Positions 41,459 through 50,211 of a DNA stretch of 50,654 nucleotides are shown here, one piece after another. How positions within the stretch are numbered: the stretch's first letter is position 1; each line of letters begins with the position of its first letter. The position numbers and the translations under genes are program-made. The notes under the pieces are model-generated. The model did no database searches, had not been told where the DNA came from, and was given only the letters and a program-made list of their open reading frames with translations. This stretch comes from Halanaerobiales bacterium (GTDB lineage Bacteria > Bacillota > Halanaerobiia > Halanaerobiales > M55B127): the NCBI GenBank assembly GCA_018399995.1, contig JAGYMU010000007.1, positions 1 through 50,654 of the forward strand, written 5' to 3'.

Positions 41459-42048
41459 TGATTAATAATATTTTTATAACTGGTGATAAGTATGTTGGTA
41501 AAAGTACTTTTTTAAAAAATAATATAAAGAAATTGAATTTAAAACCCGGGGGATTTGTTGTAGGTAGAACGGGTGATATAAATAAGTGGTTGAGTTTTTA
41601 TCTGATTGACCCCATTGACTATTATTACCACTGGCAGGGAGAAAAGTTTTCTAATTACAAAAAGAAGTGTCAGGTTTTTGCAGAAAGGGAAAAACCTGAG
41701 GATAAATGGACTGTTTATAAAGAAGTATTTGATGACAAGGGAGTCAATTTTTTAGAAACCGCCCAAAACTTCAGAGATATTGTGGTCATGGATGAATTGG
41801 GCAGATTTGAGCGTAATGCCATGAAGTTTCAAGCCAGTGTGTTTTCAACACTGGACAGCAGTAAACCTGTATTAGCTGTTATCAAAGATGAGCACAATGT
41901 ATTTTTAGACAGGTTGAGAGATAGAGAAGATAAAAAGATGTATAGGTTAACAAAGCAGAATCGAGAAAAAGTTTTTCATGAAGTTCATCGAGATCTGAAA
42001 AAGATCATTATGGGGCTAAGACAAAAAAGGAGTGATATAAATGGCTAA
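41458..42048 (+). CDS. P-loop NTPase, THEP1/NTPase_1-like
   Basis: FITGDKYVGKSTFL (Walker A), DIVVMDELGRFE (Walker B), VFSTLDSSKPVLAVIKDEHNVFLDRLRDR. Confidence 0.75.
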   Translation: MINNIFITGDKYVGKSTFLKNNIKKLNLKPGGFVVGRTGDINKWLSFYLIDPIDYYYHWQGEKFSNYKKKCQVFAEREKPEDKWTVYKEVFDDKGVNFLETAQNFRDIVVMDELGRFERNAMKFQASVFSTLDSSKPVLAVIKDEHNVFLDRLRDREDKKMYRLTKQNREKVFHEVHRDLKKIIMGLRQKRSDING

Positions 42049-43129
42049 TTTAAGGACTGAATTTGCTGGTTTAAAGCTAAAAAATCCTGTGATGCCTGCT
42101 GCTGGACCACCGATCAAAGATGCACGGGCTGCTGTAAAAGCCAAGGAAGGTGGAGCAGGCGCTATTGTTACAAAAACAATTTCAACAACTGCTGCAGAAG
42201 TTCCCCGTCCCAATATGGCTCGAGTAAAGAACGGATTTCTTAATACAGAGCTCTGGTCTGAGTTGCCTCCAGAAAAATGGTTTAACGAGGAATATCCCAA
42301 AATTAAAAAATTAGGGTTGCCCGTGATTGCTGGTATAGGTTACACAAAGGATCAAATCAAAAGCTTAGCTAAAAAAGTGGAAAAATATGCAGATGCCTTA
42401 GAATTATCTACTCATTATTTAGGAGATGATACGACTCCCATGGAAGAGAGTATCAAAGCAGCTAAAGAAGAGGTAGAGATTCCTGTTTTTGTCAAGTTAA
42501 GTCCTCAGATTGATATACCTGAATTTGCTGATGCAGCTGAGAAAGCTGGAGCAGATGGTATAGTATTGATTAATTCATTTGGACCTACTTTGGATATTAA
42601 TCCTGAAACCGGGAAACCTTTAATGGGCAGTGAAAATGGATTCGGCTGGTTATCAGGTGAAGCAATATTCCCCTTGGCTTTAAGATCAGTATATCAGGCC
42701 GCCAAAAATGTTGATATACCAGTAATAGGGGTAGGGGGAATTGACAGTGGGATAAAGGTCGCAAAGATGTTCATGGCCGGTGCTTCGGCGGTACAGGTTT
42801 GTACGGAAGCTATTGTGAATGGTCCACATGTATATGAAAAAATCAATAATGAATTAAATAATTTTTTAGATAAAAATAACTATCAAAATTTAAAAGACAT
42901 TCAGGGTCTAACAGCAAAGGTTATGCAAAAAGAAGCTAATTACGATACAATTGTACCAACTGTAATCAAAGAAAATTGCACAACCTGTGGACTGTGTGTT
43001 ACCAGCTGTGTATATGAGGCTATTTCATTCAATGAAAGCAATGACTATATTGTGATAGATCCACAAAAATGTGAAGGCTGTGGACTTTGTATTACCCGCT
43101 GCAACTTCAATGCATTAGAGTTAGAGTGA
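42041..43129 (+). CDS. dihydroorotate/dihydropyrimidine dehydrogenase-like (PreA-like) flavoprotein with two 4Fe-4S motifs
   Basis: KNPVMPAAGPPIKD; GVGGIDSGIKVAKMFMAGASAVQVCTEAI; CTTCGLCVTSC and CEGCGLCITRC. Confidence 0.88.
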   Translation: MANLRTEFAGLKLKNPVMPAAGPPIKDARAAVKAKEGGAGAIVTKTISTTAAEVPRPNMARVKNGFLNTELWSELPPEKWFNEEYPKIKKLGLPVIAGIGYTKDQIKSLAKKVEKYADALELSTHYLGDDTTPMEESIKAAKEEVEIPVFVKLSPQIDIPEFADAAEKAGADGIVLINSFGPTLDINPETGKPLMGSENGFGWLSGEAIFPLALRSVYQAAKNVDIPVIGVGGIDSGIKVAKMFMAGASAVQVCTEAIVNGPHVYEKINNELNNFLDKNNYQNLKDIQGLTAKVMQKEANYDTIVPTVIKENCTTCGLCVTSCVYEAISFNESNDYIVIDPQKCEGCGLCITRCNFNALELE

Positions 43130-43170
43130 TCTTTGTAAAAAATAATTTTATCGGGAAAGGAGGTATTTAA

Positions 43171-44883
43171 GTGTTTAATAAGAAGATATTAAAAATGGCA
43201 AGGGGCGCAATTCCTGCTGAGTTAGTCTTAAAAAACGGCAGTATAGTTGATGTCTTTAATGAAAGATTGATCAAAAGTGATGTTGCAATAGCTGAAGGGA
43301 AAATACTTGGGATTGGAGATTATCAGGGTCTTAAAGAAATAGATTTAGCAGATAATATAATTTCCCCAGGTTTCATAGATGGACATCTTCATCTGGAAAG
43401 CGCAATGGTTAAAGTTGAAGAATTCGCTGCTTGGGTTATACCCAGGGGTACTACTACAATTTTTGCCGATCCACATGAAATTTCTAACGTAGCAGGTATA
43501 GAAGGTATAAAATACATTTTAGAATGTGGTAATCACCTGCCTTGGAACTTTAATTTGATGCTTCCTTCCTGTGTCCCAGCTACTTCTAATGAGACTTCGG
43601 GAGCCAGTTTATCAGCAGAAAAATTGGCTAAATTAATAGATGAAGAGGGTGTATATGGGCTGGGAGAAGTAATGGACTTTGTTGCTGTTATAAATGGAGA
43701 ACAAGGTTTATGGGATAAGATTGATTTAATGAAAGACAGGTTTATCGATGGACATGCGCCTGGGCTTAGTGGTAAAGATTTAAACACATACTTATTAGCA
43801 GGAATTAGAGCTGATCATGAATGTACAGTAAAGAGCGAAGCGATAGAAAAAGTTTCTAAAGGGATGTATGTAATGATCCGGGAGGGATCTGTTACCAGAG
43901 ATTTAATTAACCTCTTGCCGGCTGTTAATAACAGTAATTTAGCAAGATTTATGTTCGCAACTGATGATCGTAACCCGGGCGATCTTTATCATGATGGTCA
44001 CATGAATTTTGTAATAAAAAAAGCTGTTAATAATGGTATGTCTTGTTTGCGTGCTATAAAACTTGCTACTATTAATACAGCTAATGCATTAAGGTTGGAT
44101 AATGTTGGCGCTATTGCACCTGGTTATAAAGCTGACCTTGTAATATTAGATAACTTAAATGATTTTAATGTGAAAAAGGTATTTAAAGATGGGCGATTGG
44201 TGGCAGAAAATGAGAACCTAGTTGTAGGTTTACCAGAAAAAAAAGCAGGAAAAGCGGAAAAAATATTTAAGTCTGTTAATATTGGTAGTTTAAATAAAGA
44301 AAAATTTGACCTACCTGATTATAATAAATACCGGACAATGGTTCTTATCAAGGATAAGGTCATAACCGGTCAGGAGGAAATTGTTTTTAAAAACAAAGTT
44401 AAAAGTAGTGATCTTACTGCTCAAAACTTAGTAAAGATTGCTGTTGTGGAGAGGCATAAAAAAACCGGCAATGTAGGTTTGGGTTTGTTAAAGGGGTTTG
44501 GATTACAAAAAGGAGCTCTTGCTTTGTCGATTGGGCATGATTCTCATAATATTATTGTGGTTGGACTGAATTCTTTTGATATGTATAAAGCAGTTCAAAA
44601 AATTGATGATTTACAGGGAGGCATAGTAATTGTCAAACAGGGAGAAACAGTTGATTATCTTCCTCTGGAGATAGCAGGACTGATGTCAAAGAAATCCATA
44701 CCTGAGACGGCTAAAAAGTTAGAACAAATGAAAAAGATAATATCTTCTATGGGGGTAATACATAGAAATCCTTTTATGATCTTATCTTTTATGGCTTTAC
44801 CGGTAATACCTTCTTTGAAAATAACTGATCAGGGTTTATTTGATGTAGAAGAAAATAAATTTGTTAAATTGGGTGTACATTAA
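43171..44883 (+). CDS. ade: adenine deaminase
   Basis: SPGFIDGHLHLESAMVKVEEFAAWVIPRGTTTIFADPHEISNVAG; FATDDRNPGDL. Confidence 0.96.
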   Translation: MFNKKILKMARGAIPAELVLKNGSIVDVFNERLIKSDVAIAEGKILGIGDYQGLKEIDLADNIISPGFIDGHLHLESAMVKVEEFAAWVIPRGTTTIFADPHEISNVAGIEGIKYILECGNHLPWNFNLMLPSCVPATSNETSGASLSAEKLAKLIDEEGVYGLGEVMDFVAVINGEQGLWDKIDLMKDRFIDGHAPGLSGKDLNTYLLAGIRADHECTVKSEAIEKVSKGMYVMIREGSVTRDLINLLPAVNNSNLARFMFATDDRNPGDLYHDGHMNFVIKKAVNNGMSCLRAIKLATINTANALRLDNVGAIAPGYKADLVILDNLNDFNVKKVFKDGRLVAENENLVVGLPEKKAGKAEKIFKSVNIGSLNKEKFDLPDYNKYRTMVLIKDKVITGQEEIVFKNKVKSSDLTAQNLVKIAVVERHKKTGNVGLGLLKGFGLQKGALALSIGHDSHNIIVVGLNSFDMYKAVQKIDDLQGGIVIVKQGETVDYLPLEIAGLMSKKSIPETAKKLEQMKKIISSMGVIHRNPFMILSFMALPVIPSLKITDQGLFDVEENKFVKLGVH

Positions 44884-44969
44884 TAACAAGGAGGTGTTTG
44901 TCAGGAGAATACTATTATATTCTTTATTTTTCTGATTATTTAAGCAAACAAATATAAGGAGGGAACTTG

Positions 44970-46292
44970 ATGAACAAAATGAATAATGCAGGTTTTTTGG
45001 AAAACATGTTCGATCTTAAGGAAAATAATACTAATGTGAAGACTGAGATTATTGCGGGATTCACTACTTTTATGACCATGGCCTATATTATATTTGTAAA
45101 TCCGACTATTTTAAGTGATGCAGGTATGCCTTTTAATGGTGTTTTTATTGCTACAATTGCTGGTATTATTTTAGGTACTTTAGCTATGGCTTTTTTAACT
45201 AACTATCCATTTGCTCTTGCTTCAGGCATGGGTCTGAATGCATTTTTTGCATATTCTGTAGTAATAGGTATGGGGGTAACCTGGCAGGTTGCTTTAGGTA
45301 TAATTTTTCTTGAAGGGGTTATATTTATAGTTTTAAGTGTGACGCCTGTTCGTAAGATGATAGTTAATGCAATTCCTATGGGCTTAAAAACTGGTATCAG
45401 TACGGGTATTGGATTATTCATCGCCTTTATTGGATTACAAAATGCTGGTATTGTTGTGGCCGATCAGGCTACTTTAGTTGCTATGGGAGATATTTTTTCA
45501 GGGCCGGCATTGGTAGCCCTGGTAGGCTTGGTAGTGACAGGTATTTTACATGCACTTAAGATTAAGGGAGCATTACTCTGGGGAATTTTAATTGGAACTG
45601 TATTTGGTTGGACAAATGGAGTAACCCCAGCTTTTAATGGTGTGATTGCAATGCCCAGTATGGGAGATTGGAATCAGGTTCTATTTCAACTTGATATTGC
45701 TGGTGCATTTAAATTAAGTATGTTTGGTGTATTATTATCTTTCTTATTTGTCGATTTATTTGATACTGCAGGCACTCTGGTAGGAGTAAGCCAACAGGCA
45801 GGTTATTTGGATGAAGAGGGAAATTTACCCAAAGCCAGCAATGCATTATTGGCTGATGCTATTGGTACAACAGGTGGTGCTGTTTTTGGTACCAGTACAG
45901 TAACTACATATATTGAATCTGCTTCCGGTGTAGCTGAAGGTGGTAGAACTGGTTTAACTGGTGTAGTTGTAGCTATTCTCTTCTTTTTATCCTTATTTTT
46001 CAGGCCATTAATTGGCCTTGTGCCTGCTGCAGCGACTGCTCCGGCTTTAATTATTGTTGGTACAATGATGATGACCAATATTACAAAACTTGATTGGAAT
46101 GATTTTACAGAAATTCTACCGGCTTTTGTAGCAATGATAGCTATGCCTTTAACTTACTCAATTTCAAATGGTATTGCTCTCGGCTTTATTATTTATCCTC
46201 TGGTCAAACTATTTACAGGCAAGGGAGATAAAGTTCACTGGCTGGTATATGTATTAGGTATATTATTTGTTGCATATTTCATATGGGTATAA
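44970..46292 (+). CDS. NCS2 family purine permease (AzgA/PbuG-like)
   Basis: VKTEIIAGFTTFMTMAYIIFVNPTILSDAGMP; SGMGLNAFFAY; FVDLFDTAGTLVGVSQQAG. Confidence 0.95.
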   Translation: MNKMNNAGFLENMFDLKENNTNVKTEIIAGFTTFMTMAYIIFVNPTILSDAGMPFNGVFIATIAGIILGTLAMAFLTNYPFALASGMGLNAFFAYSVVIGMGVTWQVALGIIFLEGVIFIVLSVTPVRKMIVNAIPMGLKTGISTGIGLFIAFIGLQNAGIVVADQATLVAMGDIFSGPALVALVGLVVTGILHALKIKGALLWGILIGTVFGWTNGVTPAFNGVIAMPSMGDWNQVLFQLDIAGAFKLSMFGVLLSFLFVDLFDTAGTLVGVSQQAGYLDEEGNLPKASNALLADAIGTTGGAVFGTSTVTTYIESASGVAEGGRTGLTGVVVAILFFLSLFFRPLIGLVPAAATAPALIIVGTMMMTNITKLDWNDFTEILPAFVAMIAMPLTYSISNGIALGFIIYPLVKLFTGKGDKVHWLVYVLGILFVAYFIWV

Positions 46293-46308
46293 AAAAATAT
46301 TAAAATTA

Positions 46309-46340
46309 GAGGGGGGGTTATTTACTCCCCTCTTATTAAT
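46309..46340 (+). terminator. Rho-independent terminator after the permease gene
   Basis: GAGGGG...CCCCTC then TTATTAAT. Confidence 0.6.
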
Positions 46341-46355
46341 AATGAGGTGGTAATA

Positions 46356-46958
46356 ATGTATACAGCAGTTGTTTTGGCAGCAGGTAAAGCAGATAGAATG
46401 GGCAAACTTAAACAGTTATTACCCTGGAAAGAAAAAACGGTTCTCGAGACTGTAGTTGATAATGTATTGGATAGTGAGTATATTGATGATGAAGTTAGGG
46501 TCGTCTTAGGAGCTGAAGCAGATAGAATCAAAAAAAAGTTAACAAATTATTCAGATGCTCGCTTTAGAATCAAAGAAAACCCTGATTATGAAGAAGGCAT
46601 GAGCAGCAGTATAAAAAAGGGAGCAGAGGATTTGTCTAAAAACACAAAAGCCCTACTTGTGTTTTTGGGAGATCAACCATTGATTACTGCGGATATTTTT
46701 GATAATATTATTAAAGAATTTGAAAAATCATCTTCAGATATCATGCAGCCGGTTTATAATGAAAAGCCGGGACACCCCGTGCTAATCAGCACTGATTATC
46801 TTCCTGATATTAAAAAATTAAAAGGGCCTATGGGGCTAAAGCCTTTATTAGAAAAATATTCTAAGGAAGTTTATTATTTTTCTATTGATAATAAAAAGAT
46901 TATTATAGATTTGGATTATTATGATGATTATCTTTATTATAAAAACAAGTATGAATAG
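46356..46958 (+). CDS. MobA/MocA-like nucleotidyltransferase
   Basis: MYTAVVLAAGKADRMGKLKQLLPWKEKTVLE; FLGDQPLI; PGHPVLI. Confidence 0.9.
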   Translation: MYTAVVLAAGKADRMGKLKQLLPWKEKTVLETVVDNVLDSEYIDDEVRVVLGAEADRIKKKLTNYSDARFRIKENPDYEEGMSSSIKKGAEDLSKNTKALLVFLGDQPLITADIFDNIIKEFEKSSSDIMQPVYNEKPGHPVLISTDYLPDIKKLKGPMGLKPLLEKYSKEVYYFSIDNKKIIIDLDYYDDYLYYKNKYE

Positions 46959-46960
46959 GG

Positions 46961-47326
46961 ATGATATTTATGAAGCTTAATTATAAGCTCTGGTTGGAAG
47001 AAGATAACAACAGATTATTTGGAGATGGTCCAGCTGATATATTAAGGCTGGTTGATAAATATGGTTCTTTAAGAAAGGCAGCAGCAAAAATCAATATGTC
47101 TTACAGCCAGGCCTGGCAGTTGATTGACAAGTTGGAGCATAAATTAGGGTTTAAGCTTTTAGAAAAACAGGTTGGCGGTAGAAATGGTGGCGGTTCTACA
47201 CTAACTGCTAAAGGTCGTTTATTAAAGGATACTTTTTTAAAGTTCCGCAGTGAAGCTAGACGGCAAATGTCGAAATTGGAAGTCAAACACTTCACAAAAA
47301 GTTTTAAAGAAAAACTAAAAGAATAA
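46961..47326 (+). CDS. ModE-type winged HTH regulator, HTH domain only
   Basis: LVDKYGSLRKAAAKINMSYSQAWQLIDKLEHKLGFKLLEKQVGGRNGGGSTLTAKGRLL; no Mop/TOBE domain. Confidence 0.92.
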   Translation: MIFMKLNYKLWLEEDNNRLFGDGPADILRLVDKYGSLRKAAAKINMSYSQAWQLIDKLEHKLGFKLLEKQVGGRNGGGSTLTAKGRLLKDTFLKFRSEARRQMSKLEVKHFTKSFKEKLKE

Positions 47327-47337
47327 TTTTTTTCTTA

Positions 47338-47363
47338 TCGTTATATGTAGTTACAAATAACGA
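47338..47363. promoter_or_regulatory. ModE-box-like palindrome upstream of the SBP gene
   Basis: TCGTTATATGTAGTTACAAATAACGA, near-perfect 26-bp dyad resembling the E. coli ModE operator CGTTATAT-N-TATAACG pattern, just downstream of the ModE-type gene. Confidence 0.75.
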
Positions 47364-47385
47364 AAATGATTGGAGGAATAAGATA

Positions 47386-48393
47386 ATGAAAGTATTCAAT
47401 AAGAAGTTAACTACATTTTTTTTATTATATGTTTTGATATCCATATTTTTTTCTTACTCTGTACTGGCAGGTGAAGTAATAACAGACATGGCAGGCAGGG
47501 AAGTAGAACTACCAGAAGAGGTCAATAGAATTGTGACATCCTACCGTTCAGCCACACAATTTGTGTTTTGTTTGGGTGTTCAGGAAAAATTGGTTGCCTC
47601 TGATCTTAGTTTTGAAAGGATATCATTATTTCAGAAACTTTATAATGGTGAAAAGCTGCCCAATGTAGGTTCGAAAAGACATGGATTGAATATAGAACAG
47701 ATTTTAGAGGTTGATCCAGATCTTGTCATATTATTTCCGCATAATGATGGACCTAAGGTGGCTGATAAGTTAGAGGAATTTAATGTAGCCTCAATTATAA
47801 TAGAACCAGAAAGTTATCAAAAAATACGTGAAGCCACTCAAATACTGGGTAGGGCTTTTGGAGTTGAAAAAAGGGCTTTAGATGTAATAAACCAATATGA
47901 TAGGATTAATGCCCTTGTTGTAGATAGAGATAAAATAGAAGAAAAAAAATCTGTGTATTTTGCTAATTCAGATTTATTTGACACAGTTGGCAAAAATATG
48001 CTGCAGACCAGTATGATCGAATTGGCTGGCGGAATTAATCCTGCCAAAGAAGTAAAAGATGGATTCATTAAAACATCTTTGGAAGAATTGATGAACTGGG
48101 ATCCAGATTATATAGTTGTATCGCAGTATTACAGCGGAACGATTGAAGAGCTAGCAAATAGAGTTGAATTACAGGCTTTAAAAGCTGTTAAAAACGGAAA
48201 CATCTACAGGTTTCCTTCCAGGGTAGAACCCTGGGATTTCCCCAGTCCTTCTTCTTATTTAGGGATTGTCTGGTTGGCTGAAAAATTGTATCCTGAAAAA
48301 TATACCGATTTAGATATAGAACAGGTTGTTGAAAAATATTATAATACCCTCTATGATAAGAGTTATTCTGAATTGGGGGGATCAAATCTTTAA
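47386..48393 (+). CDS. class III (BtuF/FecB/MolA-like) ABC substrate-binding protein, probably molybdate/tungstate
   Basis: Signal peptide; ITDMAGREVELPEEVNRIVTSYRSATQFVFCLG; GLNIEQILEVDPDLVILF. Confidence 0.85.
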   Translation: MKVFNKKLTTFFLLYVLISIFFSYSVLAGEVITDMAGREVELPEEVNRIVTSYRSATQFVFCLGVQEKLVASDLSFERISLFQKLYNGEKLPNVGSKRHGLNIEQILEVDPDLVILFPHNDGPKVADKLEEFNVASIIIEPESYQKIREATQILGRAFGVEKRALDVINQYDRINALVVDRDKIEEKKSVYFANSDLFDTVGKNMLQTSMIELAGGINPAKEVKDGFIKTSLEELMNWDPDYIVVSQYYSGTIEELANRVELQALKAVKNGNIYRFPSRVEPWDFPSPSSYLGIVWLAEKLYPEKYTDLDIEQVVEKYYNTLYDKSYSELGGSNL

Positions 48394-48401
48394 TATAGAA
48401 G

Positions 48402-49178
48402 GTGAAGCATATGTTAAAAGTAAAGAACCTTAGTTTTTCTTATAATAGTGAATGGACTATTAAAAATATCAATTTTAGCATTCAAAAACAAGAATTCTCC
48501 TGCCTTCTGGGGGCAAATGGATCAGGGAAAACAACAATTTTAAAGTGTTTAAATAAAGTTCTCAACAAAGATGAGGGACAGATCAAAATAGATGAGGTTG
48601 ATATAGATAATTTAACTCAAAGTGAGATAGCAAGATATATTAGTATGGTCCCCCAGGAACACTCGATCGTTTTTTCTTATAAGGTTTTAGATGTTGTTAC
48701 GATGGGAGTTACACCCTATTTAAAGTTTGGTAAAATGCCCAAGAGCAGTGATTTTGAGAAGGCATTTTCAGTATTAGAGCAGCTGGATATAGAACATCTC
48801 TCTGATAGACAGTATAATCAATTGAGCGGAGGGGAAAAACAGCTGGTTTTAATTGCCAGAGCATTGATGCAAAACACAGGCTATTTGATTATGGATGAAC
48901 CTACAGCTCATCTGGATTTCAAAAATAAGAACTTATTGATGAGGGAGATAAGAAAGTTAACGAAAAATAGTCCTACAGGTGTTATTATGGCTTTACATGA
49001 CCCCAACTTAGCCTTGAAATACTGTGATCGTGTAATCATAATAAAAAACGGCAATATTATGGCTGATGGAGCTACAGAGCAGATTATGACAGGTACTAAC
49101 CTGGGGTCGGCTTATGATATTGATATAAAAATAAATCAAAATACAAGAGGAATTGAGATAGCCCTTCCCGAAATATAA
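48402..49178 (+). CDS. FecE-type ABC transporter ATP-binding protein
   Basis: GANGSGKTTILKCLN; LSGGEKQLVLIARALMQ; LIMDEPTAHLD; ORF listed from 48402, ATG at 48411 also plausible. Confidence 0.93.
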   Translation: MKHMLKVKNLSFSYNSEWTIKNINFSIQKQEFSCLLGANGSGKTTILKCLNKVLNKDEGQIKIDEVDIDNLTQSEIARYISMVPQEHSIVFSYKVLDVVTMGVTPYLKFGKMPKSSDFEKAFSVLEQLDIEHLSDRQYNQLSGGEKQLVLIARALMQNTGYLIMDEPTAHLDFKNKNLLMREIRKLTKNSPTGVIMALHDPNLALKYCDRVIIIKNGNIMADGATEQIMTGTNLGSAYDIDIKINQNTRGIEIALPEI

Positions 49179-49204
49179 TATAAATGGGAAGGGAGTTTTT
49201 TATT
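49162..49204 (+). terminator. Intrinsic terminator between ABC ATPase and azlC
   Basis: Perfect CCCTTCCC/GGGAAGGG stem followed by AGTTTTTTATTTT. Confidence 0.7.
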
Positions 49205-49888
49205 TTGAGCTACAAAAGCAGTATTAAATCCGCATTTAAATCTGCATTGCCAATTATCATGGGCTATATTCCGATTGGAATTAGTTATGGCATTCTAGCA
49301 TTAAGTACTGACTTATCACCCTACCTTATTGTTGGGATGTCGATATTTGTATTTGCTGGTTCTTCTCAACTGATAGCGGTAAATATGTTAACTGCTCAAG
49401 CCACTGTTATCCCAATAATCATGACTACTTTTTTAGTTAATTTAAGGCATATCTTGATGAGTGCCACTTTAAGTTTGCATTTTAAAAAAACACCCTCCAG
49501 ATTGCTCCCATTAATTGGTTTTTTAATTACCGATGAATCTTTTGCGGTTGGTAATACCCTTTTGCAAGATAAAAAAGAAAATAGAGGATTATATTTTTTA
49601 GTAATGGGTTTTAGTGCCTATATGGGATGGGTTTTAAGTAGTTTGATTGGTGTTTTAATAGGAAGATATTTTATAAACTTTAAAATTCCGGTCATAGATT
49701 TTGTTTTACCAGCTATGTTTATAATTCTTTTAATTATGCAGATTAGAGATAAAATGGATATAGCTGTATCGATAATAGCCGCTGTTCTTTCTATTATTTT
49801 CTTTTTTATATGCCCGGGTAATTGGAATATCATAATAGCTACCGTTTTGGCAGCCGTAATAGGGGTGATTTTAGAAGATGCAATATAA
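49205..49888 (+). CDS. azlC: AzlC family branched-chain amino acid exporter subunit
   Basis: SAFKSALPIIMGYIPIGISYGILAL; FAGSSQLIAVNML; listed ATG 49184 lies inside a terminator stem, TTG 49205 likely. Confidence 0.88.
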   Translation: MSYKSSIKSAFKSALPIIMGYIPIGISYGILALSTDLSPYLIVGMSIFVFAGSSQLIAVNMLTAQATVIPIIMTTFLVNLRHILMSATLSLHFKKTPSRLLPLIGFLITDESFAVGNTLLQDKKENRGLYFLVMGFSAYMGWVLSSLIGVLIGRYFINFKIPVIDFVLPAMFIILLIMQIRDKMDIAVSIIAAVLSIIFFFICPGNWNIIIATVLAAVIGVILEDAI

Positions 49889-50198
49889 ATACTTGTTGAT
49901 GGTTATCGGGATGGCCTTGGTTACCTATATTCCCAGAATGCTGCCCGTAACTTTACTATCCAGAATCAAAATACCTGATCTTTTAATAAGGATTTTAAAG
50001 TTTGTAGGGCCAGCTATTTTAGCTTCACTTTTAGCTCCAGCTATATTTATTTCTGATGGTGCAGTTGATATTTCTTTTAATAATATCTATTTAATAGCAG
50101 CAGTACCGACTTTTTTAACAGCATATTTAACAAAGAGTATTTTTACTACAGTATTTTTAGGTATGTTTTATTTATATATTTTTACAACAATAATCTAA
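49878..50198 (+). CDS. azlD: AzlD family protein
   Basis: YLLMVIGMALVTYIPRMLPVTLLSRIKIP; overlaps azlC. Confidence 0.9.
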   Translation: MQYKYLLMVIGMALVTYIPRMLPVTLLSRIKIPDLLIRILKFVGPAILASLLAPAIFISDGAVDISFNNIYLIAAVPTFLTAYLTKSIFTTVFLGMFYLYIFTTII

Positions 50199-50211
50199 AA
50201 GAGGTGAAAAC

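Noticed and set aside
44894-44950. Possible short leader peptide and TGTTTG/CAAACA dyad upstream of the purine permease
   Set aside because: The GTG start has no spacing from the SD-like AAGGAG and the dyad is short with a large loop; no purine riboswitch core was recognised.
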